Positions 7,028 to 13,239 of a stretch of DNA of 13,298 nt are shown here, piece by piece (position 1 is the stretch's first letter; each line of letters starts with the position of its first letter). The stretch lies in assembly GCA_022710245.1 (NCBI GenBank), contig JAKLHH010000073.1, forward strand, positions 1-13,298, read 5' to 3'. The position numbers and the translations under genes were made by a program. Under the pieces are notes generated by a model. It worked only from the letters and a program-made list of their open reading frames with translations. It ran no database searches and had not been told where the DNA came from. The stretch comes from Myxococcota bacterium (GTDB taxonomy: Bacteria > Myxococcota > Polyangia > GCA-2747355 > JAKLHH01).

Positions 7028-7057
7028 AAGGTACCGCGCGGCTCGCGGGCCGGTCAA
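7028..7057 (-). promoter_or_regulatory. Candidate sigma-70 promoter for the PP2C gene
   Basis: On the minus strand TTGACC (7057-7052) is followed by an 18-nt GC-rich spacer and TACCTT (7033-7028). It would give a short leader before ATG 7001. It also makes the alternative TTG start at 7028 unlikely, because that codon overlaps the -10 box. Boxes are read by eye only. Confidence 0.4.
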
Positions 7058-7136
7058 ATGTTGCTCGCTCCCGCGGCGTCCCGCGCCGGCGGACCTCGAA
7101 GGTGCGTCCAGTGATGAGAGCCTGCCTGGCCTGCGG

Positions 7137-7553
7137 CTACTCGCGCTCGAAGACCACCTGATCGCCGAGCGCGACCGCGCAGGCCGCCAGCCGGCCGGCG
7201 GCGAGCTCCAGCGTCGCGTGCGCCTCGCCGAGGAGCGGCGTGGCCCGCCAGGGGCGGAGCTGCGGTCGCAGGCCGACCACGCGGCCCGCGCGGTCGAGGA
7301 AGGCGACGTCGATCGCGTAGCCCATGAAGAACGTGTGCACCCCGCTGCAGGGCCGGAGCAGCAGCCCCTGGTCGCTGGCGAGGGGCGGCCGCCCGAGCAG
7401 GCCGCGCGCCCGGCTGAAGGGGCCCAGGCAGAGCAGCAGGGGCGCCGTCGCGAGCAGCGCGCCGCGCGTGAGATCAAGCGCTTGCAGCAGGTCGCGCGGC
7501 TGGATCTCCTCCAGCGCGACGCGCTCGCCGCGCGGCTCCGCGGGGTTTGACAT
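7137..7553 (-). CDS. DUF192 family protein
   Basis: The product is 138 aa from ATG 7553. The C-terminal two thirds match DUF192: ARGLLGR, a GLLLRPCSGVHTFFM core, AIDVAFLDRAGRVV, and an ending around LELAAGRLAACAVALGDQV. The molecular role of the family is not established. Many members are exported, but this one begins with a polar stretch and has no clear signal peptide. An in-frame ATG at 7562 adds three residues. Neither start has a ribosome binding site. A possible minus-strand promoter (TTGCGG at 7589-7584, CACAAT at 7566-7561) would begin transcription near 7554, which would make ATG 7553 practically leaderless. It is divergent from the small membrane peptide gene. Confidence 0.8.
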   Translation of the reverse strand: MSNPAEPRGERVALEEIQPRDLLQALDLTRGALLATAPLLLCLGPFSRARGLLGRPPLASDQGLLLRPCSGVHTFFMGYAIDVAFLDRAGRVVGLRPQLRPWRATPLLGEAHATLELAAGRLAACAVALGDQVVFERE

Positions 7554-7560
7554 GCGCAGC

Positions 7561-7576
7561 ATTGTGCCGTCACAAT
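7561..7576. promoter_or_regulatory. Perfect dyad ATTGTG-N4-CACAAT in a divergent control region
   Basis: ATTGTG (7561-7566) and CACAAT (7571-7576) are exact inverted repeats around CCGT. The dyad overlaps a possible -10 box of the DUF192 gene and lies 84 bp before the ATG of the rightward membrane peptide gene, so a bound regulator could affect both. It is unusually A+T-rich for this window. The regulator is unknown. Confidence 0.45.
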
Positions 7577-7617
7577 TGGGGCTCCGCAATGGATGCGCCC
7601 CGCGAGTGAGCGCGCAG

Positions 7618-7650
7618 CCACCGCGGACCTGCCAGCCGCCAGCGCGGTGG
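7618..7650 (+). promoter_or_regulatory. Hairpin that could cover the RBS of the membrane peptide
   Basis: CCACCGCG (7618-7625) and CGCGGTGG (7643-7650) pair perfectly over 8 bp with a 17-nt loop. The 3' arm runs into GGTGGGA (7646-7652), the only purine-rich stretch at ribosome-binding distance from ATG 7660. The fold could therefore limit translation of that peptide. The fold is read directly; the regulation is inference. Confidence 0.4.
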
Positions 7651-7659
7651 GACGTGACC

Positions 7660-7788
7660 ATGAGAAGGCTCCTCAGCCACGGGATCCTCGACGCGAACCC
7701 CATCGCCGTGGGGGTCTTCCTGGGCATCGTGGTGCTGATCACGGTCGCCTACCTGCTCCGCCGCCTCTGGCTGCGGGACCGGAAGTAA
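7660..7788 (+). CDS. Small single-span membrane peptide (42 aa)
   Basis: The ATG at 7660 opens a 42-residue frame. Residues about 14-33 (from NPIAVGVFLGIVVLITVAYL) form one hydrophobic helix, and the C-terminus RRLWLRDRK is strongly basic, predicting a cytoplasmic C-terminus. A GTG at 7654 would add two residues. Support for a real gene: GC-ending codons across the frame, a position 26 bp before the DUF4388-DnaJ gene in the same direction, and a divergent control region upstream. I recognise no family; it could be a small subunit or regulator of a membrane complex. It is too short for firm homology by eye. Confidence 0.6.
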   Translation: MRRLLSHGILDANPIAVGVFLGIVVLITVAYLLRRLWLRDRK

Positions 7789-7814
7789 ACGGATCGGCAC
7801 TCGAACGAGGGGAC

Positions 7815-10397
7815 ATGACGGCAGCTGCTCGACCCCCAGACGCGCAGGGAGACCTCAACCGCTTCCCCATCCCGCGGCTCCTCTTCTTCCTGCTCAAGAA
7901 GTCGTTCCTCGGCCAGGTCGAGGTGGTGAGCCAGAGCCTGCGCGGGCGCATCTACCTGCGCGACGGCATGCCGGTCTTCACCGACATCATCTCGACCCGT
8001 GACTACCTCGGCCGCATCCTCGTCGAGCGCGGCGCCATCAACGAGCAGACGTTCAACACCTCGCTGCAGCAGCTCGCGACGGCGCGCCAGCTCCACGGTC
8101 AGGTCCTGCTGCAGATGGGCGCCATCGATCAGCGCACCCTGGTCGACGCGCTCCGCCTGCAGCTCCACCGCAAGCTCAACCGGCTCTTCACGCTCGACGC
8201 GGCGCAGATCTCCCTCTACAGCGAGGAGCACCCGTACGGCCTCGAGGGTGAGGGCGCGCTGGTGCAGGCGGACCCGCTCCGCGTCATCTACCAGGGCGTG
8301 CGCAACTGCCTCGACCACCTCCGCATGGCCCCCGAGCTCGACAAGCTGCAGGGGCACATCTTCCGGCTGCGGCCGGGGTTCGAGCGCCGCCAGGCGCGCT
8401 ACGGGATGAGCGAGGACGAGCTCGCGCTGGTCTCGTTCCTGACCGGGAGCGCGGTCTCTGTCGAGGGCGTGCTGCGGGTGAGCCACCTGCCGCCGCTGCA
8501 GACGCTGATGGTGATCTACACGCTGTGGGTCACCGAGGCGCTCGCCGCCACCCCCGACGCCGCCGTCGCGCGGGCGCCGGCGCCCGCCCCCCGCGCCCCG
8601 AGCGCCGAGCTCCCGCCCGTCCCGCGCGAGGGCTCCGCTCCCCGCGCCGAGGTCCCTCCCCTCGCCCGCGTGCCGAGCGCCGAGCTCCGCGCCCAGCACC
8701 TGCGCGAGGGCTCCTCCCCACGCGCCGAGGCCCGCGCGCCGAGCGCCGAGCTCCCGCCCGTCCCGCGCGAGGGCTCCGCTCCCCGCGCGGAGGTCCCTCC
8801 CCTCGCCCGCGTGCCGAGCGCCGAGCTCCGCGCCCAGCACCTGCGCGAGGGCTCCTCCCCGCGCGCCGAGGCCCGCGCGCCGCTGCACGCCTCGTCCTCG
8901 TCGATCCCGGGCTTCGAGGACCTCGCCCGCGCCTTCACCCAGGACATGACCGGGCCCTCGCTGCCGCGCGCAGACGCGCTGGACGTCACCGGGCCCTCGC
9001 TGCCGCGCTTCGACGCGGACACGACATCGCCCTCGCTGCCGCGCGCGTTCGACGGCGAGACGACGGCGACGGAGGGGGCGACGCCGCTCATCCCCACCAT
9101 CGACCTGCCTGGCAGCGGCTCCTCCCCGGTGATCATCGCGCCGCCGCCGGTGATGATCACCCCGCCGCCGCCCGAACTCGGCCCGGCGCCGATCGCCCCG
9201 CCCGCGGGCCTGGGGCCGATCATCATGGGGCCGGAGCCGAGCCCGACGCCGGTGATCACGCCGCCGCCTCCCAGCGGCCCGATCATCATGCCGCCGCCGG
9301 ACGCGCTGGACGTCACCGGCCCGTCGCTGCCGCGCTTCAACCTCGAGATGACGGGCCCGTCGCTGCCGCAGGCGATCGCCCCCCCCGCACCGGCGGGCTA
9401 CGACGTGCCAGACCGGCCGCGGCGCGCCTCGCGCGAGTCCCAGCCCGCGGCGCGCCCGCCCGCGGGGCCGGGGGTCGCCCGCGTCCCCTCCTCGCCGGGG
9501 GCGGCGCTGCCGCGCGTGCCCTCCTCGCCAGGGGCGACGCTGCCGCGCATGCCCTCCTCTCCGGGCCTGCCGCGGGTGCCGGGCGGTCGCGAGGCGTCCG
9601 ACCCCGGCCGGCCGAGTCGGCCGACGGGCCAGACCCCGGCGGTGCCCTCGACGCAGGCGGTGATGGAGCACAAGACCCTGCTCAAGAAGACCCGCGAGCG
9701 GATCAAGGACCAGCACCACTACGACGTGCTCGAGATCAAGCGCGACGCGACCGCGGACCAGGTCCGCGACGCCTACTTCCGCCTGGCCAAGATCTACCAC
9801 CCCGATCGCTGCGCGGCGCTCGGCCTGAGCGACATGAACGCGGTCGCCGAGGAGATCTTCCGTCGCATCAACGAGGCGCACACGGTCCTCACCGACGAGG
9901 CCCAGCGCAAGGCCTACGACGAGGAGCTGGAGGGCGCGCCCTCGAGGAAGGAGGCGCAGAACGCGCTGGAGGCGGAGTTCACCTTTCAGAAGGGCGTCAT
10001 CTTCTTCCGCAAGAAGAACTTCGCCGAGGCGGTGAAGTGCTTCGAGGAGTCGTGGCGGCTCAATGACAAGGAGGGCGAGCACCTGGCCTGGCTCGCCTGG
10101 ACCATCTTCTCCGACCCGAAGAGCAACCGGCAGGCGGTGCTGCCCAAGGCCAAGGAGCGGCTGCTGCAGTCGATCAAGATCTCGCCGCAGAACCCGGTCT
10201 GTCACTACTACCTGGGCGAGGTCTACCTCGCGCTCGGCGATGAGAAGCGCGCCAGGACCTGCTTCCAGAAGACGGTGGAGATCCAGGAGGGCCACGTCGA
10301 GGCGAACCGCCACCTGCGGCTGATGAGCATGCGCAAGGAGAAGGAGGAGTCGAAGGGCAAGGGCCTCTTCGGGCTGAAGCTGGGGAAGAAGAAGTAG
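7815..10397 (+). CDS. DUF4388 (PATAN)-linker-DnaJ-TPR fusion protein
   Basis: The product is 860 aa from ATG 7815, preceded by GAGGGG 2 nt upstream. Residues about 10-60 (GDLNRFPIPRLLFFLLKK) are the start of a DUF4388/PATAN domain, followed to about 245 by helical segments of the kind seen with it (LGRILVERGAI, LLQMGAID). Residues about 250-615 are a Pro/Ala/Arg-rich linker with three repeat families. A J domain follows at about 634-700 (HHYDVLEI, then HPD at 662-664), and TPR-like helices at about 720-835 (FFRKKNFAEAVKCFEESW, HYYLGEVYLALGDEKRARTCFQKTVE). The tail is Lys-rich (KLGKKK). No membrane segment or signal is seen. The HPD motif predicts stimulation of a DnaK-type ATPase; PATAN domains are linked to signalling and motility assemblies. 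The combined role is unknown. The frame is open upstream to 7593 but that part has another gene in it. Confidence 0.88.
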   Translation: MTAAARPPDAQGDLNRFPIPRLLFFLLKKSFLGQVEVVSQSLRGRIYLRDGMPVFTDIISTRDYLGRILVERGAINEQTFNTSLQQLATARQLHGQVLLQMGAIDQRTLVDALRLQLHRKLNRLFTLDAAQISLYSEEHPYGLEGEGALVQADPLRVIYQGVRNCLDHLRMAPELDKLQGHIFRLRPGFERRQARYGMSEDELALVSFLTGSAVSVEGVLRVSHLPPLQTLMVIYTLWVTEALAATPDAAVARAPAPAPRAPSAELPPVPREGSAPRAEVPPLARVPSAELRAQHLREGSSPRAEARAPSAELPPVPREGSAPRAEVPPLARVPSAELRAQHLREGSSPRAEARAPLHASSSSIPGFEDLARAFTQDMTGPSLPRADALDVTGPSLPRFDADTTSPSLPRAFDGETTATEGATPLIPTIDLPGSGSSPVIIAPPPVMITPPPPELGPAPIAPPAGLGPIIMGPEPSPTPVITPPPPSGPIIMPPPDALDVTGPSLPRFNLEMTGPSLPQAIAPPAPAGYDVPDRPRRASRESQPAARPPAGPGVARVPSSPGAALPRVPSSPGATLPRMPSSPGLPRVPGGREASDPGRPSRPTGQTPAVPSTQAVMEHKTLLKKTRERIKDQHHYDVLEIKRDATADQVRDAYFRLAKIYHPDRCAALGLSDMNAVAEEIFRRINEAHTVLTDEAQRKAYDEELEGAPSRKEAQNALEAEFTFQKGVIFFRKKNFAEAVKCFEESWRLNDKEGEHLAWLAWTIFSDPKSNRQAVLPKAKERLLQSIKISPQNPVCHYYLGEVYLALGDEKRARTCFQKTVEIQEGHVEANRHLRLMSMRKEKEESKGKGLFGLKLGKKK
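8595..8876 (+). repeat. 141-bp coding tandem duplication in the linker
   Basis: Two head-to-tail units (8595-8735 and 8736-8876) encode the same 47 residues (261-307 and 308-354). I see three base differences, all synonymous (GCC/GCG, GCC/GCG, CCA/CCG). Each unit is itself two diverged half-units built on the pattern PSAEL...REGS-PRAE. Recent unequal exchange or slippage followed by selection on protein sequence fits the pattern. Confidence 0.9.
8943..9371 (+). repeat. Five scattered (D/E)xT(G/S)PSLP(R/Q) motifs in the linker
   Basis: The motif starts at residues 377, 390, 402, 499 and 511 of the DnaJ fusion (nt 8943, 8982, 9018, 9309, 9345). DALDVTGPSLPRF occurs identically twice. The copies are separated by unrelated Pro-rich sequence, so they look like short linear motifs rather than a simple tandem array. 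Further on, PSSPG occurs three times between nt 9484 and 9570. Confidence 0.75.
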
Positions 10398-10448
10398 GAG
10401 CGGCGCCCCGCACGTCGGGCGGTGGCGGGCAGCTGCCGCGACCAACAC
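10398..10448 (+). repeat. 51-nt covarying hairpin element, copy 2
   Basis: This copy begins at the base after the stop codon of the DnaJ-fusion gene. The outer stem is 10400-10404/10435-10439 (GCGGC/GCCGC). The inner stem is 10407-10411/10425-10429 (CCCGC/GCGGG), then a bulged A (10412) and the pair 10413-10424. The loop is GTCGGGCGGT (10414-10423). Compared with copy 1, three pairs have changed on both sides. There is no T run after it, so it is not an ordinary intrinsic terminator. Confidence 0.75.
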
Positions 10449-10489
10449 GTAGCCCGCTCCGCCCTCGCTCCCGCTGCTCCTGCACTCAC

Positions 10490-10522
10490 CTGCTCACGCC
10501 CTGCTCACGCCCTGCTCACGCT
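10490..10522. repeat. Three tandem 11-bp repeats (CTGCTCACGCC)
   Basis: CTGCTCACGCC occurs at 10490-10500 and 10501-10511, and as CTGCTCACGCT at 10512-10522; a degraded unit (CTGCACTCAC) precedes them. They lie in the 184-bp gap between the convergent DnaJ-fusion and mtnA genes. Apart from the 51-nt element, I see nothing else in this gap. A slippage product is the simplest explanation. Confidence 0.7.
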
Positions 10523-10581
10523 CTGGCATTCGGCTTCTTACCGACGCTGCCCCCGCTGCCCACACGGTCCTGCCCCCCGGC

Positions 10582-11658
10582 TCACTTCTCAGGCGAAGAG
10601 AAGAGCGCGGCGATGGTCTCCTCGCAGGGCGGGCGGGCGAGGCCGACCTCGGTGATGACCGCCGTGACGAGCTCCCGCGGCGTCACGTCGAAGGACGGGT
10701 TGCGCACGCCGACGCCGTCCGGCGCGAGCTGCGTCTCGCCGAGGTGGGTGACCTCGCGCGCCGCGCGCTCCTCGATCGGGATGCCGCTCCCGTCGGCGGT
10801 GGCGCGGTCGATGGTCGAGCGCGGCGCCGCGACGTAGAACGGCAGGCCGTGGTGGTGGGCGAGCACCGCCACGCTGAAGGTGCCGATCTTGTTCGCCACG
10901 TCGCCGTTGCGCGCGATGCGGTCCGAGCCCACGACGACGCAGGTGATCTCGCCCCGCCGCATCAGCGCGCCGGCCATGTTGTCGCAGATCAGCGTGACGT
11001 CGATGCCGTCGCGGTGGAGCTCCCACGCGGTCAGCCGCGCGCCCTGCAGGTAGGGCCGCGTCTCGTCGGCGACGACGCGGATCCGCTTGCCCGCCTCCAC
11101 CGCCGCGCGCACCACCCCGAGCGCGGTGCCGTAGCCGCCCGTGGCGAGCGCGCCGGCGTTGCAGTGGGTGAGCACGGTGGCGCCGTCGGGGATGAGCGCC
11201 GCGCCGTGCCGGCCGATGGCGCGGCAGCAGGCGATGTCCTCGTGCCAGATCGCGATCGCCTCTCGCTCGAGCGCCGCGCGCGCCGCGGCCGGACCCTCCG
11301 CGGCGAGGACCCGCTCGCCGACCTGCCGCTGCCGCTCGAGCGCCCAGAAGAGGTTCACCGCGGTGGGGCGCGAGGCCGCCAGCTCGGCGCAGGCCGCGGC
11401 CAGCCCCTCGTGAAACCCCGCGCGCTCGTCGGGGAGCTGCCGCGCGGCGGCGGCGACCCCCATGGCCGCCGCGCAGCCGATGGCCGGCGCCCCGCGGATC
11501 ACCATCTCGCGGATCGCGCGCGCGACCTCGCCCGCGCTGGCGTAGCTGTGCCAGACCTCGCGCGTCGGCAGGAGGCGCTGGTCGAGCATCACGACCTTGC
11601 CCTCGTCCCAGTAGAGCGGGCTCAGGCACTCCTCCCAGAGCTTCTTCTTCTCGCTCAT
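10582..11658 (-). CDS. mtnA: S-methyl-5-thioribose-1-phosphate isomerase
   Basis: The product is 358 aa, normal for the family. It converts methylthioribose-1-phosphate to methylthioribulose-1-phosphate in the methionine salvage pathway, in the cytoplasm. Visible family motifs are RGAPAIG (55-61), the catalytic Cys166 in [36 protein letters not shown] (197-214), and the catalytic Asp246 in [17 protein letters not shown]. These favour MtnA over the related eIF2B alpha/beta/delta proteins, which lack the catalytic pair. The ATG at 11658 has GAGGAG 3 nt upstream. It follows gatB in the same direction after 90 bp; no other salvage gene is in view. No riboswitch-like structure is obvious ahead of it apart from the hairpin at 11676-11710. 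Confidence 0.95.
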   Translation of the reverse strand: MSEKKKLWEECLSPLYWDEGKVVMLDQRLLPTREVWHSYASAGEVARAIREMVIRGAPAIGCAAAMGVAAAARQLPDERAGFHEGLAAACAELAASRPTAVNLFWALERQRQVGERVLAAEGPAAARAALEREAIAIWHEDIACCRAIGRHGAALIPDGATVLTHCNAGALATGGYGTALGVVRAAVEAGKRIRVVADETRPYLQGARLTAWELHRDGIDVTLICDNMAGALMRRGEITCVVVGSDRIARNGDVANKIGTFSVAVLAHHHGLPFYVAAPRSTIDRATADGSGIPIEERAAREVTHLGETQLAPDGVGVRNPSFDVTPRELVTAVITEVGLARPPCEETIAALFSSPEK

Positions 11659-11675
11659 CGTCTCCTCGCGTCGTC

Positions 11676-11710
11676 GCGGCGCCGCACCGGCCTGGGTGGT
11701 GCAAAGCCGC
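11676..11710. other. Two-tier hairpin in the gatB-mtnA gap, shaped like the 51-nt element
   Basis: Outer arms GCGGC (11676-11680) and GCCGC (11706-11710) enclose inner arms GCACC (11684-11688) and GGTGC (11698-11702) with 3-nt internal loops on each side. The first 12 bases (GCGGCGCCGCAC) equal those of copy 1 of the 51-nt element, but the loop and 3' flank differ. On the transcribed minus strand it would be in the mtnA leader. Confidence 0.35.
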
Positions 11711-11741
11711 GGCGATCTGCAGCGCCTCTCTCGAAGGCGGG

Positions 11742-11761
11742 CCTCGGCTCAGGAGCCGAGG
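11742..11761. terminator. 8-bp hairpin over the gatB stop codon
   Basis: CCTCGGCT (11742-11749) and AGCCGAGG (11754-11761) pair perfectly around a 4-nt loop, and the gatB stop codon (11751-11749) lies inside. No T tract follows on the minus strand, so it may stabilise the 3' end or act at termination of translation rather than end transcription. Confidence 0.4.
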
Positions 11762-13239
11762 TGCTTCTTCAAGAGCTCGTTGACCAGCGCCGGGTTCGCC
11801 TTGCCCGCCGTCGCCTTCATCACCTGCCCGACGAAGTAGCCGAAGAGCTTCTGCTTGCCCGCGCGGTACTGCTCGGCCTGCGCCGGGCTGGCGGCGATGA
11901 CGCGCAGCACCTCGGCCTCGATGGCGCCCGCGTCGCTCTGCTGGACGAGGCCCTCGGCGGTGGCGATCTCCTCGGCGGAGCGGCCGCTCTCCCACATGCG
12001 CGGCAGGATCTCCTTGGCCAGCTTGCCGCTCACGCGGCCGCCCTCGACGAGCGCGAGGAGCCCGGCCAGCGCCTGCGGTGAGACCGGCGCCTGCGCGAGC
12101 TCGCGCGCGTCGCTGACGCGGGAGAGGAGCTCGCTGCGGATGAAGTTCGCCGCGGCGCGGGGGCGGGCGCCGGCGGCCACCGCCGCCTCGAAGTAGTCGG
12201 CGAGCTCGCGCTCGCGGGTGAGCTCGGCGGCGTCCTGCTCGGGGAGCCCCTGCTCGGCGATGAAGCGCGCCCGCCTCGCGAGCGGAAGCTCGGGGAGCTC
12301 GGCGCGCAGCCGCTCGAGGAGCTCGGGGGCGACCTCGACGGGGGGCAGGTCGGGCTCGGGGAAGTAGCGGTAGTCGTGCGCCTCCTCCTTCGAGCGCATG
12401 CTCTCGGTGACGCCTCGGTCGGAGTCCCAGAGGCGCGTCTCCTGCACCACCGCGCCGCCCCGCGCGAGGACCTGGCGCTGCCGCTCCGCCTCGTACTCGA
12501 GGGCACGCTGCACGAAGCGGAACGAGTTGAGGTTCTTCACCTCGGCCTTGGTGCCGAGGCGCGCCTCGCCGCGCAGCCTGAGCGAGATGTTCGCGTCGCA
12601 GCGGAGCGAGCCCTGCTCCAGGTTCCCGTCGCAGATGCCGAGCGCGCGCACGATGGCTCGCAGCGTGCGCATGTACTCGGCGGCCTCGGCCCCGCTCTGC
12701 AGCTCGGGCTCGCTGACGATCTCGATCAGCGGCACCCCGGCGCGGTTGAGGTCGACGAGCGAGCTCGGCGAGCCGGCGGGGTGCAGGCTCTTGCCCGCGT
12801 CCTCCTCGAGGTGGATCCGCGTCAGGCCCACGCGGCGGAGCGTCCCCTCGTGCCAGAACTCCACCGCGCCGCCCTCGGCGAGCGGCTCGTCGTACTGCGA
12901 GATCTGATAGCCCTTCGGCAGGTCGGGGTAGAAGTAGTTCTTGCGCGCGAAGCGGCTGCGGCCGCGCACGCGGCAGCCGGTGGCGAGCGCCATCCGCAGC
13001 GCGTAGTCGACCACCCGCGCGTTGAGCACGGGGAGCACCCCGGGCTGACCGGAGCAGACCGGGCAGACGTGGGTGTTCGGCGGCGCGCCGAAGCGGGTGG
13101 AGCAGCCGCAGAAGATCTTGCTCGCGGTGTCGAGCTGCGCGTGCACCTCGAGGCCGATCACCACCTCGAACCGCGGCTCTTGCCCTGGCGCGGGCAGCGC
13201 GTAGAGCTCGGCTGCGGTCATCGCGGTCGTCGCGGTCAT
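11749..13239 (-). CDS. gatB: Aspartyl/glutamyl-tRNA amidotransferase subunit B
   Basis: The product is 496 aa, slightly above the usual 475-485 because of an N-terminal stretch MTATTAMTAAELYALP. GatCAB turns Glu-tRNA(Gln) or Asp-tRNA(Asn) into the amidated form in the cytoplasm; GatB binds the tRNA and holds the kinase/transamidase centre. Visible motifs are EVVIGLEVHAQL (25-36), zinc-type cysteines 44, 46, 59 and 62, RKNYFYPDLPKGYQISQY, VDLNRAGVPLIEIVSEPE, SLRCDANISLR, and DYRYFPEPDLPP. A GatB/YqeY tail domain follows to the end. ATG 13239 has GGAGG 7 nt upstream. The start region is tandemly duplicated. The partners gatC and gatA, usually upstream, would lie beyond the right edge. Confidence 0.96.
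   Translation of the reverse strand: MTATTAMTAAELYALPAPGQEPRFEVVIGLEVHAQLDTASKIFCGCSTRFGAPPNTHVCPVCSGQPGVLPVLNARVVDYALRMALATGCRVRGRSRFARKNYFYPDLPKGYQISQYDEPLAEGGAVEFWHEGTLRRVGLTRIHLEEDAGKSLHPAGSPSSLVDLNRAGVPLIEIVSEPELQSGAEAAEYMRTLRAIVRALGICDGNLEQGSLRCDANISLRLRGEARLGTKAEVKNLNSFRFVQRALEYEAERQRQVLARGGAVVQETRLWDSDRGVTESMRSKEEAHDYRYFPEPDLPPVEVAPELLERLRAELPELPLARRARFIAEQGLPEQDAAELTRERELADYFEAAVAAGARPRAAANFIRSELLSRVSDARELAQAPVSPQALAGLLALVEGGRVSGKLAKEILPRMWESGRSAEEIATAEGLVQQSDAGAIEAEVLRVIAASPAQAEQYRAGKQKLFGYFVGQVMKATAGKANPALVNELLKKHLGS

Noticed and set aside
5997..7550. Open plus-strand frame of about 517 codons across the PP2C and DUF192 genes
   Set aside because: It is antisense to two recognisable genes and has no domain of its own.
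7749..10448. Very long open frame on the minus strand opposite the DnaJ fusion (about 899 codons)
   Set aside because: The opposite strand encodes recognisable J-domain and TPR sequence; the antisense product is low-complexity RRGG-type sequence, a composition artefact.
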